Assembly: GCA_025331565.1 (NCBI GenBank)
Contig: JAFREQ010000091.1
Location: forward strand, 938,001-1,002,000
DNA from: Holacanthus passer
Lineage: Eukaryota; Chordata; Actinopteri; Pomacanthidae
Reading direction: 5' to 3'
Length of the DNA stretch: 64,000 nt
This document shows positions 21,478 through 34,216 of this stretch, one piece after another; position 1 is the stretch's first letter, and the number at the start of each line of letters is the position of its first letter. The position numbers and the translations under genes were made by a program. Under the pieces are notes generated by a model. It had not been told where the DNA came from, made no database searches, and saw nothing but the letters and a program-made list of their open reading frames with translations.

Positions 21478-22286
21478 TTTACTGCATATAAACATGGTAT
21501 GGTATAAGATGCAATAAGCCCAAGAATGTGATGTTTTTTTTTTTTTTTTTTTGACATAAATAGATGTCTCAATTATATACTCCCTTAAAATTCTCATATG
21601 TAAAAGTTCCCTAACAATATCATAACAAAATTGAATTGAAAATGAACAGGCTGCACTGCCACTGTCAGTGTGTCCAGCTATAGGACAGAAACACAATCTG
21701 TTGCTGCTTCAGATCACAGTAAAGGTGGACTCATTTCAGCTCTGATTAAAATGATGTGTTACATCACAGCTAGGCTACTTTTGTGTTTCACCACCAACAT
21801 GATCATTGCAACATGCCATCGATGGCATAGCCACTTCTTCACCTTTTGCATTTTCATCATTACAATAGCAACCTAGATAACACTGAAGTGTACCTATCTT
21901 ATCCAGAAAGAAATTCAGTAGCCTTTTGCCTTGTGAAACGTGCATGCATGAGATGTGCATTGAGCTAATGTAAATCCACTCAGACAGACTCATGCACTGG
22001 ACAAAGGATATAAATTGCCTGCCTTCGGGATATAGGTCAGAGAACGACTGATGCAACCTGTATGTGTGTGTCTCTCCTTGTTGCATGAATGATCATCATA
22101 ACCATCAGTATTCTTCTGAAGCTTAAATAAACATTCTTCAATTTGGAAACACAGTTGTATTTTCTTCTACACTAGTCTGTTGTTACCTGCTGCTTCATCC
22201 ACAAATGAATAGGTTGAATAGGGGGATGGGGGGAGGGGTATCACCTAACACATGTTGGTTGCTTATTTTACAGGATGACATGCTTT
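21478..22286. other. No recognisable feature; poly-T
   Basis: A T run is at 21534-21552. No gene recognised. Confidence 0.45.
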
Positions 22287-22800
22287 TTAATTGTGGGATG
22301 TCATTGTTAGTCCATCATTATCAAAGCCAGCGGCAGGGCAGTCTTCAGCAACCATGAGAACCTCAACACAACAGAACAGGGTTCTTGACAGAGACTCAAA
22401 AGGCGTTTCACTGTAAGTAAAACAATGTGGGCTAGCATCCAATGGCCAAATGTACCTTTTTCCAGGCTGATCTGAAATTACATCTTTGACAAAAATCCAC
22501 AGTTTGTTGAAAAAAAACTCCATCACTTCATTGCAGGGACACAAGAGCAGCCATCACTTGACCTGGACACCAGTTTGAAAGCCTGGATTATTATGATGAG
22601 AACTTCTGTCCAGAATCAGCATCTACTACCAGGTCATCTTCTAAAGACGAGGCTCCAAAACCAACATTTAATTTCTTGGTGCACAGATGGAGGTAGCATG
22701 GGACTATCTCAAAGGACATTTGAGCACTTCCAGAAATCATCCCCCAATGTTCAAAGAATTCCAGAAGTTGACCTGAGCTCCTAAACCTAAAAATGGTCAA
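22287..22800. other. Unrecognised coding-like region
   Basis: Two open frames lie on the minus strand (22287-22544 and 22591-22800). One has a balanced composition (for example VISDQPGKRYIWPLDASP). On the plus strand 22570-22690 is also open and reads YYDENFCPESASTTRSSSKD. No start, splice signals or family are recognisable. It could be a fragment of a transposase or a retrocopy, or chance. Confidence 0.2.
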
Positions 22801-22905
22801 TATTTTTCCTATGACATACAGAAGACATATCTTTTACCAGTCACAGAAGACTTTTACACATTGCAGAGAAGTTGAGAAGAAGAAGTTATGTAATGAAGTT
22901 ATGAA

Positions 22906-22965
22906 GTATATGTATATATATATATATATATGTGTGTGTATATATGTGTGTGTGTGTGTGTATAT
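22906..22965. repeat. (TA)n/(TG)n compound microsatellite
   Basis: TA units followed by GT, TA and GT blocks. Confidence 0.95.
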
Positions 22966-23850
22966 TCAAGTAAATGTTTAGTTTGTAGGACACTGTAGTT
23001 TGAAAAGTCCAGATCTTCACAGAACTTCAAAAAACTGTAAGCAGTATTGAAGTTTAGCAGAATGATTCCTCAAAGGCTTGCTCTGTCAATGTAACTCAGT
23101 TGCCTTTTAATCACTGCAAACGTGTTGAGAAAACTGCTTGGTCAATGTTGGTGGCATGGAAGTTGATCAATGTCCTGCTGTCAATGAGGGCAGAATACTT
23201 TTTATCCTGGCATCAGACAGACCTTTCTGATGGTGAACTAAAGCCTTTATGTCATTGCCTTCAAAGCCACAATGACTCGTTTCGACAAAACCAGTAATTG
23301 TACCTCCCAGTACAGGTTAGTTGGAAAGTATTATTATATCAAAGTATTAAAACACCAAAGTCACACAATAACACAAACAAACTAAGCAATGAAGGCAGTG
23401 TTAGACAAGCAACTCCTGTGTTCTGCAAGGTAAAAATACTTGTTTTGTTAAAGTAGCCTTGTGGCTTTTGAAGTTGGAAAAAGAGGAAGAAAGGGATGTC
23501 AAAGTAAAGCAGTGACAATATTGTATAAAGAAATATGTTTCTCTATGTTTTTCCCCCATTCACAGCAGTACATTGCAAGGCGCCCTATTACATAGTTAGT
23601 CAAAACACAGGGCTAGGTGAAAAAACTCAGTGATCATCTGTCCTCTCCACCCTGCTGGTCTTAACTGTCTTTTCCAGTTTATGTTCCAGATCCTGAAGAA
23701 GGTGTCCAGAACACATTTGTACAAGTAAGGATTAAAATGTTCATGCAGTGAAACAGTGTAGTAACACATACAAAGGCTCTTTCAGGTTGGTGTCAGTGAC
23801 AGCATGCCAAATAAGCTAGCCACACTGAAAATTCATTGCAGCAGAACGAT
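22966..23850. other. No recognisable feature
   Basis: AT-rich DNA without recognisable genes or repeats. Confidence 0.45.
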
Positions 23851-24147
23851 TCACTTTCTGTTGGCATCAGAGGGTAATTTGAGCAAAGGCACCACCAGTC
23901 CCTGTTGCTCTAAGTAACTCAGGTTCTGGATGGTCCCGCCGGCCACATGCTCTAGCACAGCTAATGCAGCCGTAGCCCTGGCCTCTCTCTACTTCATTTC
24001 TTCGTATACTCTGGCTCGAATAAAAAATACAGCTGAATATCCGAGGTAGCCAAAGCACTGTATCCTCATCATAAACTCCTCTGTACATTTTGCCAAATTG
24101 CTGTTAGAAATGTAGCTTGTATGCAATATAAGTGAGTAGAACACTGA
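23851..24147 (-). pseudogene. Unrecognised coding-like frame with one internal stop
   Basis: One minus-strand frame is open for about 98 codons except for a TAG at 23989-23991. Upstream of the stop it reads CFGYLGYSAVFFIRARVYEE; downstream it reads ATAALAVLEHVAGGTIQNLS and then YLEQQGLVVPLLKLPSDANR before a TGA at 23851-23853. The amphipathic alanine/leucine/valine pattern looks protein-like, unlike most open frames here. The A-A-x-AVLxHVA segment faintly recalls Harbinger-type nucleases, but I cannot assign it. A different minus-strand frame overlaps (23867-24088). It may be a relic of a gene or transposase. Confidence 0.3.
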
Positions 24148-25324
24148 TCAGAAATCCAAATAAAAGACACTTAATGGAGTCGCCATGCGCAGATATTGTA
24201 GAAGGCCAGAATTTGAAACACATTTTAAAAGTAATCATCCAGTGTAAGCTTTCTGTTTGGCATCATTTAAAGGTGAAGATCTCTTATGCTGATGTTTTTA
24301 TTCTGCTCAGAAATTGTTTTGGAGACAAATAATCCAACATGCATATTACAAACATATTACAAAGTTAGCAGATCTTCCTTACTTTAATGTGACAATGTAG
24401 ACTGAACACTGTATACACTGTTTCCTGAGAGGTTTGGTGTTTTGTGTTTTGTGAATTTGCACTGCTTCTCTCTTTCCCCGTCTCCATTTCTCTATAACTG
24501 AAGGCTTCTGACAGATTTGTCAATGGAAAAGACATCCAGACACTCACATTGTCACACAGCACACTGTCAGTTCAGTGAAGCAGCTGGAGAGTGAAGAAAT
24601 CATTTGAACTAATAAAAAAACAAAATTGACAATATGGATACTATAAACATCAGGAAACAGATATTGAGTATATTGTGGTCCCATTTTCCTATTATAATGC
24701 ACTGTAAACTCACATATAGAATATACATTTCATTAAATCAAGAACATTAAGTAAATGTTTCTTTCACGCAAACGTAACTGTTATGCAAATTAAAAATGCA
24801 AGTTACACAAACCATCAGAGTTTAAGACACAAAAGACAACAAGCTCCTGTGTTACACTGGCAGTGAGTCCCAGACCGAGACAGGCTTTGTCCTTAGTTGT
24901 TCTTGTTTGTTTAATTGAGCATCACCTGATTTTATCTTCTTCTCTATGAAAAAAAAGCTGTCCATCATATATGTTTGGTTAGTTCAGAGCTTCCCAATCT
25001 ATTTTGGCTCAGGAACCTAATTTTATTTTATTAATTATATTATTTAATTTCTGGGACCCTGGTCATTAAAATTAATGCCGTTAATGTCAATGTTTTGCAA
25101 GCATAAATACAGCAGCTCATCAGTGGTGCCAGATTGGACAGCTAGGCTTTTGTTATTGGACTCCTGTGCTAGCCATGAATTGGCCATAACAAACAACATG
25201 TTCAAGTATAAGGTGGTTCAAAAGTGTACTTGGTATCAACCCCTTAGACCAAAAGTTGATAATCAACATTGTGGCTGCATCATTAGACCTGCGGGCTTGC
25301 GTATGTCTTTGACACTTGAGTGAA
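24148..25324. other. No recognisable gene
   Basis: AT-rich DNA. 24985-25060 contains a loose match to the repeat edge at 1-45. Confidence 0.4.
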
Positions 25325-25795
25325 GAGAGGGCCAGAGCTGTCAATTGATCACCGCCTGGTGGTGAGTTGGATCAGATGGTGCGGGGGGCTGCCAGACAGA
25401 CCTAGTAAACTCAAACATGTAGTGAAGGTCAACTGGGAATATCTGGTCCAAAGGCCTCATGTCATCTTTAAATACCGTCTCCTGAATATTGCGCAACCCA
25501 GGGGAGTCTGGAGACATGTTATCCAAGTGGGCCATGTTCAAGACCCCCATAGCAAAAGTGACTAGTAGGAGGGGCTTGGCCAGGCAGTCATTGGTATTTT
25601 ACATTTTAGTTTGTGTCTTATGTCTGTTTCCCTTGTATATTTTATCTGGTGTTTTGTCTTTGTTTTGTTTGTTTTTTGTCCATTTATTTGCTGTTGCTTG
25701 ATTTTACTTGATTCTATTTATCTGACTGTGAAGCACTTTGTGACTGGTGTCTGTGTGAAAAGTGCTATATAAATAAACTTTGTTTGCATTTAAAA
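25325..25795 (+). mobile_element. RTE-like LINE relic with 3' tail
   Basis: The plus strand reads DHRLVVSWIRWCGGLPDRPS, then KHVVKVNWEYL, and in another frame PGESGDMLSKWAMFKTPIAK. This is the linker between endonuclease and reverse transcriptase of a fish RTE/Expander-like LINE as I recall it. The reverse transcriptase itself is deleted; after 25565 the sequence passes to a T-rich 3' UTR. It ends with the common LINE tail AAGCACTTTGTGACTGG and AGTGCTATATAAATAAAC (25731-25778). It is truncated at the 5' end and internally deleted. Confidence 0.65.
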
Positions 25796-26880
25796 TATCC
25801 ATTCTGAGGAAAAGTTGCTGTGCAGGCAGAAGCCAAGCTCATCTAATGAAATTAGGCTGAAAACGTGGCTAAGCACGCTTTCATTTCCTGCAGGCGCTGT
25901 GGATACAGCACAGACTGGCAAAGTTTAATAGGCTGGCTTTTGAATATTTCTTTGCAAATGTTTCACAAATGAAAAAAACGTTAGAAGAGTAACTGAAAAA
26001 TGAAAGGATGTTTTGCTGCGTTTTCATCTTTACTAGTTAATGTTAGCTAGCAACAGCCTTGACCAAAAAAAAAAAAAAAATTCACTATGTCTTACAAAGG
26101 CTTAAGATGGAATGTTTTCTTGCATGTTACTTAATGCATGAGTTGACATTGTTAATCAATACACACACATTGAATGTCAAGATGACAGGACAAGACTCTT
26201 ATCTCTCTTGTCAGTTTGTCTCTCTTGCATGATGCTGGGAATTTGGGAATCCTGTCTTGCTCTGAACTAAAACTCCTCCAGCGTAGTGTTGGATAACATG
26301 GCAGCTCAGTCAGCTGTTCGAGTCCGCTGGCAGATCTATGGAGAATCACAATGGAATAGTTAAATCACCTAGTCAAGGTTTTGCTGACTTGGTACTTTAG
26401 CATGTATAGAAGTAGGGCTAGCCTTTCAGTTTCCAGACTTAAGATTGTATGTACAGTGATATGGTTTGACTCTAATATAATGCTCTGTTATTAATTGCTT
26501 CATGTATATTGACTCATCCAGTAGGGCTTCTTATCCATATGCATTTTGGAATCACTTTAAGAGCCAAGCACCAAACTGGCAAAAAATGAATATGACATTC
26601 ATCACCAGAACTCTGGTCACCTAACATAACATTGTCCACTTCCCCGCTTTATAACTACTGGCACAGATTCTGTTTGCAGTTTGGTAGGAAGGGATACATT
26701 GACTGTAGGGGTAGGCTATATATATTTTCCCCTTTCCATTTACACATTTCTCTCCAAAACACATTGCAGTTATCTTCTTTGACGTGACTTTTATCATGGA
26801 TTTTCCCATCACTTTTATCCAGGTCATCTCTGATTAGTGTGATATCTTTAGATTAAGTTCTCAGTTCTTTCAGAAGGCAA
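25796..26880. other. No recognisable feature
   Basis: AT-rich DNA with an A run near 26065-26080. No gene recognised. Confidence 0.45.
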
Positions 26881-26895
26881 ACACACACAGGCACG

Positions 26896-26928
<33 letters not shown>
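26881..26928. repeat. (CA)n microsatellite
   Basis: Imperfect CA repeat with a GCACGCACGC interruption. Confidence 0.95.
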
Positions 26929-26930
<2 letters not shown>

Positions 26931-29065
26931 GTACCTACAAAAATACAGATAAATGAACACAATCTATACAAAGATGCACACAAAATATTGGAAAATGTAT
27001 GCAAATCCCAACAGCACACACACATTCTTCACATAAAACTTAGCATTTACAAAATCACAAATACAAAGACTAAAAATGAACACATACAAATATACACAAA
27101 TGAGGAAAACATACTAAAATTCTGCGTGCACACACACCAACACATACACATTCTGAAACAAACTTTGTTTATGGGTGCTGGCTTCTATGACTGTTGGTAA
27201 TAAATAATAAAAAATATAATAATAAAACAGTGAATCCCACTGGTGTTGATCTGTGCTATAGCCAGAGGATAAAAACAGAGGAACACAGGGGCATGAGTGT
27301 GAGTGTGTGTTTGTGCATTGCCATAACCCTGTCAGTTTAGACTCAGGAGGCTTGACACAATAATAAGCCCATCCTCCTCCCAAAGGCCCCCAGTCATATT
27401 ATTATTCACTGGTCCAAATATGGAAATACAGCCGGTACCTCAGAGATAACAGGGGAGTGGGGGTGGGATAGACAGAAGGCACAGAGTGACTGTGTGTGTG
27501 CGTGTGTGTGTGTTCATATTCAGTGATGCTCTGCCAATCAAACTTTTAAGAGAGGATGGAGAGACAGAGAGAGGAAGAAAGAGAGTTAATTTGGTCTAAC
27601 TTTTTGTGGGGTGTCTTGGGTTTCCTGCCAGTGCAAAGCCACTTGTGATGACTGATGATGTGAGCAACTACTGACACAATAAACTCAAATACTTACTCTT
27701 CTATGCAAGGTTAACTCTGCACTCTGGCAGCCCCAAGTGGCAGCTGGAGATAAAATATGAATATTTTAAAAGGCTGATGGATTCATTAGTCCAGAACTCT
27801 ATGACTATGAGGAGCACGTATATCACAATAATCATTTTCATATTCTTGTCTTTTCTGAGGGAGGGTGGGAACGTGAGTTCAGGTTTGTCTCACTCACTTG
27901 CTGCTGTGTAGAACACACAATCAAAGTTTCATTTTTGATTTCTTGCGCATTCCTCCCAGCGCCTACATCATACATCAGAGTTGCATTTCTTTGTACATTT
28001 ATACATCCAGTATAGAAGGTATTCTGCCCTCACTAGGATGTGGGGATGCTTTCTAGTTTGGCAGATAGCTAACAGGTTCTTCAATGACCTTCCAGGAGAC
28101 AGCAGGTAAGCTCGAGACGTTTACTGTTGAAGCACTGTGAAACTGAAATACAAAAATAAAAATATATGATGCAATTTATAATGTGTTTGCCTCTTGCTTC
28201 CTCAGTAATAAACACGGTCATTAATTATATATGACAACATTTGCTAAAATTATCACTCAGCAACTATGACGAACTGTCGATTAGCATAATTCTAATTTAA
28301 CATTGACAATCCCATAAACGCATTAGCGTCGCTAATCGTTTTTAAGGCTTACGTGCAACATAAAAACCTTTTCAGATAACCACTGCGAGTGAATTACATG
28401 AAGGTGAGTATTTACCTACACACATATATTACTGAAGGGTTAGCAGAAAAAAAGAAAAGATGAATGAAATGAAAACACAACAGCTCTGCTGCCAAACATC
28501 TTCATCTGCTGCAAACTAGGCAAGTGTACAACAGCACAGCACAGTCAACATACATGCAGCTTTCTTATAGGCAGCACAGAGGGCAAAGTTTGCCCCTTAT
28601 GGACCGTCATTACTCACATCATCACTAGTGTAACACCGTCCTGCTGGTCAGCTGACCCACGACCCCACTACAGCTACCCCTATTTTCCTCATTGAACCAC
28701 AACTGTATTTTATTTGTTCATTCAGCCCCACAGTAAATACGTACACCTGTTCTCTGGCGCGGTGCCATATTGTCAATGTGTTATCATCATTGAGAATACA
28801 ATAATTGCAAAGTCCCTGGTTCAGTTCCAGCTGGTAACCTTCATTGCATGCCATACCCCTTCTCTACATGTACTCAAATAGCTTGTTTGCTATTTTGAGG
28901 TAATTCTTGAATATATCCATTATATGCTACTTAATGCTTCGAGCCCACAACATTTCAGAGTTTTTTGTGCTTTTGTACATAGCCAGCCAAAACGTATGAT
29001 ACACTTTATTTATTGCAGTGTGGGGAATAGACAGCTTGAGGTCAGGTTGTTTGTAGACTCCATTA
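26929..29065. other. Mostly repeat-free DNA; weak exon candidate and homeobox-like AT motifs
   Basis: 27491-27513 is a GT microsatellite. 28065-28105 is bounded by an AG acceptor-like site and a strong CAG|GTAAG donor and is open in one frame, but 41 bases are too few to call an exon. 28150-28420 lacks repeats and has several TAATTA/ATTA-type motifs. Nothing else is recognised. Confidence 0.25.
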
Positions 29066-29195
29066 TGTTGGGTTCTTAGTAGAACCTCTTGAAATGGTTC
29101 TCTGTGTAACCCTTTATAAATGGTGCTACAAAGAGCCAATAAGGGTTTCTCCATGGGGACAAGCAGAAGAACCTTTAATGGTTCCACTTGGTCCT
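29066..29195. repeat. GGTTCTT-type inverted-motif repeat
   Basis: Contains GGGTTCTTAGTAGAACC (near-palindrome), GGTTCTCTGTGTAACCC and AGAACCTTTAATGGTTCC. These match a dispersed fish repeat built from GGTTCT/AGAACC motifs. Confidence 0.5.
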
Positions 29196-30007
29196 TCTTG
29201 GTCTCTTCTCAAGACAACACAGTCTATAAGAGGAAGAAGAATCTATGTTTCTGAATCTATCTATAAGATGAGGAAACAAACTGAGGCCAAACCAGCTAGT
29301 AGTACTCATCATTTACTCTGTGCTGCTTAGCCCAGAAGTCTGACAGGAGAGTGTGATATTTAAAAGGGAAAATTACAGTGTATAGTGCATAATCTTGGTA
29401 GCTATTTATGATGGCACTAGTTGTTTTTGCTGACATTACAATCTTCCTACTAATTTCAGTATATAATGTATATATAAAACTCTCTTTGTGCTTGTATCAA
29501 TGTAAAAAAGGAGGGAAATATGGTGATAGTAGTGTGACTGATGACACTTTCAGCAGCTTTTATCTATTCAAATTCAGAACAGATTTTTTAAGTGCTGATC
29601 TGTTTTGCCAGCATGACAATGTGTTCATGCTTGTCTGCACACAATGCACCATCCCCTTGATATATATACATATTTTAAAAATGAAAACATATTTAAAAAG
29701 ACATGTGGTGAACTCACTTTGTGTCTTTGCTGAGGCATGAAAAATGAATGGGGCTCTGACAGTGATATTCAGATGAGGATGGTTTGCAGTGTACTGCATG
29801 TATGTGCACATGCTCTGTCTGTGTATTAATGCACACTACATATGCATCAATGCATTAGTATCTGTGTGCATCTACTTATGCATGTATGCCTTTGTATGTG
29901 TGTACAAAACAGACTGTTTGTCAGCATCACAAATGACTAGCCTATTAATTGGGAATGATGCTTAAACCAATGGAGACAGCCGCGAGAAAAGTCAGAAGCC
30001 AAAAGTT
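29196..30007. other. No recognisable feature
   Basis: AT-rich DNA. A 110-codon open frame (29408-29740) is not recognisable. Confidence 0.4.
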
Positions 30008-30110
30008 CAAAAAGGTAATGCTTCAATTAAAATATTCATTAGGACTAGCCTGTTTACTCATTCATCCGTGACAAATGACTTGCTGCTGCCGGTTGGACCT
30101 CAATTTGTCC
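30008..30110 (+). repeat. Duplicated non-coding block, copy 1
   Basis: ATTAAAATATTCATTAGGAC, TTACTCATTCATCCGTGACA and a CCTCAATTTGTCC end align in order with 30861-30966. The two copies share the exact 15-mer TCATCCGTGACAAAT (30062-30076). It does not resemble a transposon I know. Confidence 0.7.
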
Positions 30111-30860
30111 CAACACACACTACCTGAGTCACTGAGTCACTGTGATTCAGAATAAAGGCAAATCTGCCTTTTTTGACAGAGCAATCTGTCAAAAACAAGA
30201 TATGTGACTGAAATCAGCAAGACTCCAATATGCATCTAATGTGCATGTATCAGACTGTAAACTGTCCTGAAGTGGGTAAAAGCTTCACACATCCTCTGTG
30301 TTTTATTAGGTACTTTTTAACTGTCATTTTTTGAGATGAAATCAGTTTGTTTGCTCTCCAACACAAATGATGTGTTTCTGTATCTCAGTTTGCCTTTCAC
30401 AAAGTTGGAGACTTTGGAAATAAGATTTAAGAAGTGTATGAAGTCTGTAGTCAGAAGTGTGTATAATAGGATGTCTACAAAAGGCTGTTTCCAACATTGC
30501 TCCTCAAAAATACATTTGTATTCAAGTATACATTTGGTCAGGCTTTTTCATGGCAAACATAATGTGATTGAATGATATTTGATAAATGATGGATTTTGTT
30601 TTCAATATGATATATTCCTCTGTAACCATTTGCTATTTGCACCTAATAGTGACTGAAATAACGACAGAATAATAGTAGCATGTTACAGAAACCAGCATTA
30701 ATAGAGTCAGGTGTCCATAAACCTAAATATATGTGTGGATTTTTCTCAAAAGTACTAAAAGATTATACAAGCTCAGAGCTCAGATGTTTTTCCAGTTCAG
30801 ACTTCCACCTCAGCTGAACTGTGAGGTTGCGGAACTCATCCATCTTGAAAGTGGTGCAGA

Positions 30861-30966
30861 CAAAAGGTAAATTTCCCATTAAAATATTAATTAAGTTTAA
30901 CCCATCTACTCAGTCATCCGTGACAAATTGCTTGGTTAGCGCTGGACTTGCTTCAACTTATTCTCC
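30861..30966 (+). repeat. Duplicated non-coding block, copy 2
   Basis: ATTAAAATATTAATTAAG, CTACTCAGTCATCCGTGACA and CTTCAACTTATTCTCC match copy 1 at 30008-30110. The shared 15-mer is at 30914-30928, an offset of 852 bases. Confidence 0.7.
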
Positions 30967-31394
30967 TGCAGTTCCCTGACTCATCATGTGTTGCAATGTG
31001 CAGAGCAGACAGAGATGAAGTCCCACTCGTCCTCATTTGATTTTCAATCTGTGTCATAGTGAAAAGTGTCTATTGGTACAGTGGTACAGTGCTTTGAACT
31101 TTTTAATTATCTCTGTGCTTATATCTTTAAAGACACATGGAGAAAATGACAGTTCAGGATTGTGGGACCTGCAGTTTCATAAACTGTCCTTCAAACATCT
31201 GATCTTCAATAATAACCTGCAGCTTGGAGGCAATAATGTATTTTTAATGATGCTGTCTAAACTGGGATGAGACCGGTCACATAAAAGTAACATTTACTAT
31301 ATAAATAAGCCACACATCATCATCAGTCCTGCTTGATTTCTTCTTCAGCTATAAGACTGCACACCTGTACATGGTCCCAATACCATAATCAATC
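30967..31394. other. No recognisable feature
   Basis: AT-rich DNA without named features. Confidence 0.4.
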
Positions 31395-31965
31395 TGCAGA
31401 CACAACAGTGGTTGGCCTCGTCAGTGACAATGGTGAGTCAGCCTACAGGAAGGTCCAGCACCCGGTGTAATGGTGTGCTGGTAACAACCTGGCCCTCAGC
31501 ACCAAGAAGTTTCTGGGTGTTCAAATCTCTGAGGACTTCTCTTGGACTCTCAACATTTCAACCCTGGTCAAGAAGGCTCAGCAGTGTCTTCTTCCTGAGG
31601 AGACTCCAGACAGTCCATCTGTCTCCTGAGATTCAAGTGAACTTCTACTGATGCACCGAGAGCATTCTTACCAATTGTGTTTCAGTGTGGCATGACAGCT
31701 GGTCTGTTTCCAACCCAAAGGCACTGCAGAGAGCGGCAAAAAACCTCAGAGCACATTACTGGTTCTCCATGGAGCATCATCAGGGACACCTTTCTAACCC
31801 TAACCCTGGTCATGGACTGTTTGCCCTGGTGGGCGTTACAGGACTCTTCTTTTCAGGACCAGCAGGCTCAGGAACACCCTTTTCCTTTCAACTGCCGCCT
31901 TGCTTAGCTTCTTTGTTTTTATTCTTCTTTCATTCTTCTTTGTTAGATTGCACAGTGCCTAACAT
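31395..31965 (+). mobile_element. Rex1-like LINE 3' relic
   Basis: Across two to three frames the plus strand reads TVVGLVSDN, a FLGVQISEDFSWTLNIS-type segment, VKKAQQ, FYCT-type wording, ILTNCVSVWHDSWSVSNPKA and finally a region ending near CAGGCTCAGGAACACCC. This is the C-terminal part of a fish CR1-group LINE, closest in memory to Rex1. Frameshifts and a TGA after VNFY show decay. The catalytic YADD lies upstream and is absent. Telomere-like CTAACCCTAACCCTGG (31795-31810) is part of this coding relic. Confidence 0.7.
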
Positions 31966-33442
31966 ATTTGCCACTGAATGTACCTTGACAGCATCACAGA
32001 TAATGCTGTCCTGAGATATGAGACTCGCCATCCTGATCATGAAGTATTAACCCTCTATGGCAGCATTTTCCAAACCTCTAGAGGGTACCCTTTGTTCTGT
32101 GCTCATGGACAATCATCCCTGTCTGAAGGAGATGGTAGAAACTTCCTCAGAAACTATTGGCAAAGGTTAAGTGCAGCGGGATGTTCTGAGGTGGTCATCA
32201 AAACAAGATAACGAGGAAGAGATGCAAAGGGGAAGCGTGTAAAAAAGTCAAAGAAGGCTGAGGTCGGCTACTGTCCAGATCCAACTAAAGAACAGAGACC
32301 TGAAAACTGGAGGAAAAAGAATGGAGGTTAAAATGCTGAAAAAAGACCCTGGTCACCAGCTGGTATAAGAACTGATGACTGCAATGTTTTCCCAGTGCAG
32401 AAAAGAGATTACTGGAGAGCAGCCACTCATCACAGAGGTCATTTCCAGGTGGCCTGCTCTGCGCCATGAGGGACAGGTACTCAGTCACACAATTGCACAT
32501 TAATTACACAAAGAGAAAGCACGGTGTGTGTCAGATACTGTATACTGTGGGTTTTCAGAAATGTTATGTTTTGACAGAATTTACTATCTGTCTCAGATGA
32601 AGACAGAGTTCAGGAGAATCACTGCAGATCAGACAAATGAATTTCGTTTCCTCTTCCTGCTTGATCACAAGTAGCAACTTTATCCAGCTCTGATACAGCT
32701 GCATGAGAGTCAACAGTAAACAGTGAGAGTGATATCAATGGGTTTAATGCATGTAGAGATTATGAAATGTTGGGCTCCTGGGCACAGATGCCTCAGAGGC
32801 CTCCCTCTTGTAGATGTCAGACACACATTTTTTGACAGTGTCATGATGGCTTGTATTTTGAGATCTCGGAGATGGAGATGCTTTGAGAAGGACCTTTGAC
32901 TAAAACTGTTCCCTCTCCAACAAGAAATGTTAGTATTCATAACACACAGAGGTTGCGGTTGTGCAGAGACCTTGACTCCTTTGGCCCCAGAGCCTGCACT
33001 TAGTAAACCCATTCAGTAACCTATCCACGCATACATGCATCATTTCCTGTGAATCTCTTGTGTAGCTAAGCAATTTGAGTCCAGTGAAGGAATGGCGGAC
33101 TCCACCACTAACAGTGAAACAACAAGAGCTACAATGTCTGGAGCTGGAGAGCAGTGAAAAAGCTCTATCAACATATCAGCAATTTACAGTAAATTGAACA
33201 ACATTTTCAGTCACTCAAACATAAAAAGGAGAGACAGCTGTTAAGTGTAAAAGCAAGAGAGCAACTGACAGGAGAGATCTTTATTATGATGCTGAGTTTT
33301 TTTTTCCCTTGAAGCCTCTTAATGTTTTCTATTTTGACAACACTTTTTTCCCCCCCTTTCTTTTTTCGAAGGACTACTGTTTCTTTGACGTTGCCACAGT
33401 AGCTGTAGATTAATTATAGCCTGTCAAAGGATGAATTCCTTT
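31966..33442. other. No recognisable gene
   Basis: AT-rich DNA. Open frames such as 32710-33012 (minus, 100 codons) show no domain. Confidence 0.4.
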
Positions 33443-33460
33443 AAAAAAAAAAAAAAAAAA
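33443..33460. repeat. Poly-A run
   Basis: Eighteen A in a row; no LINE or SINE body is recognisable upstream. Confidence 0.9.
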
Positions 33461-33513
33461 GGTACAAACTGAAATATCAAGAAAGACAGCATGAGTGCGA
33501 GTAATGAAGTGCA

Positions 33514-33515
<2 letters not shown>

Positions 33516-33550
<35 letters not shown>
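33516..33550. repeat. (GT)n microsatellite
   Basis: About 17 GT units. Confidence 0.95.
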
Positions 33551-33552
<2 letters not shown>

Positions 33553-33928
33553 TCTTTAAGTGGGTAGATGCCTGTGTGTATCCACACTAAAATGTGCAAT
33601 TGTAATACCTAAATGAAAATGCAAACACATAAATAAAGTAAAATGGAAGACACACTGTATTTGCTTTATAAATATATTGTTTTACATGTGGTTCTTTTTT
33701 TTTGTATTTTGAAAACACTTTGTTTTCCATGTTGTGATTTGATCTTAATGTGCCATGGAAAATTGCTGTCACAGTAAAAAAAAAAAAACAATTCACTCAG
33801 TTATTTAAAACAAGGGGCTAAATAATTGTTAAATAAACGTGTTTTTCATCTAATTATGACAGTAATTGGACATAAAAAGCAAATACTAATGTCAATGTGT
33901 ACTGTTTTTAACTTTGGTTGGATTAGTG

Positions 33929-33934
<6 letters not shown>

Positions 33935-33974
<40 letters not shown>

Positions 33975-34216
33975 GGTTCACTTATGTCCAAATTGGGGAT
34001 ATAAACTAGACTCAAGACCAGTTGATTCGGGACAGCGGTGCAATTGGGGACAAAAAGTGGTGTCCTCAATTTGGAAAACTGTGATTTTTAGGTCACCAGT
34101 TAAGGTTAGGGTTAGGATAAGGTGAGGGTTAGGTTAAGGTCAGGTAGTCCTTCAGGTTAGTCTCCAGGAAATGAATGTAAGTCTATGTAAATTCCCCAAT
34201 AGTGACATAAGTAAAG

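Noticed and set aside
31795..31810. Telomere-like CTAACCCTAACCC
   Set aside because: Two units only, within a Rex1-like LINE coding relic.
34100..34145. Interstitial telomere (TTAGGG)n
   Set aside because: Only a few degenerate units inside an interspersed repeat body.
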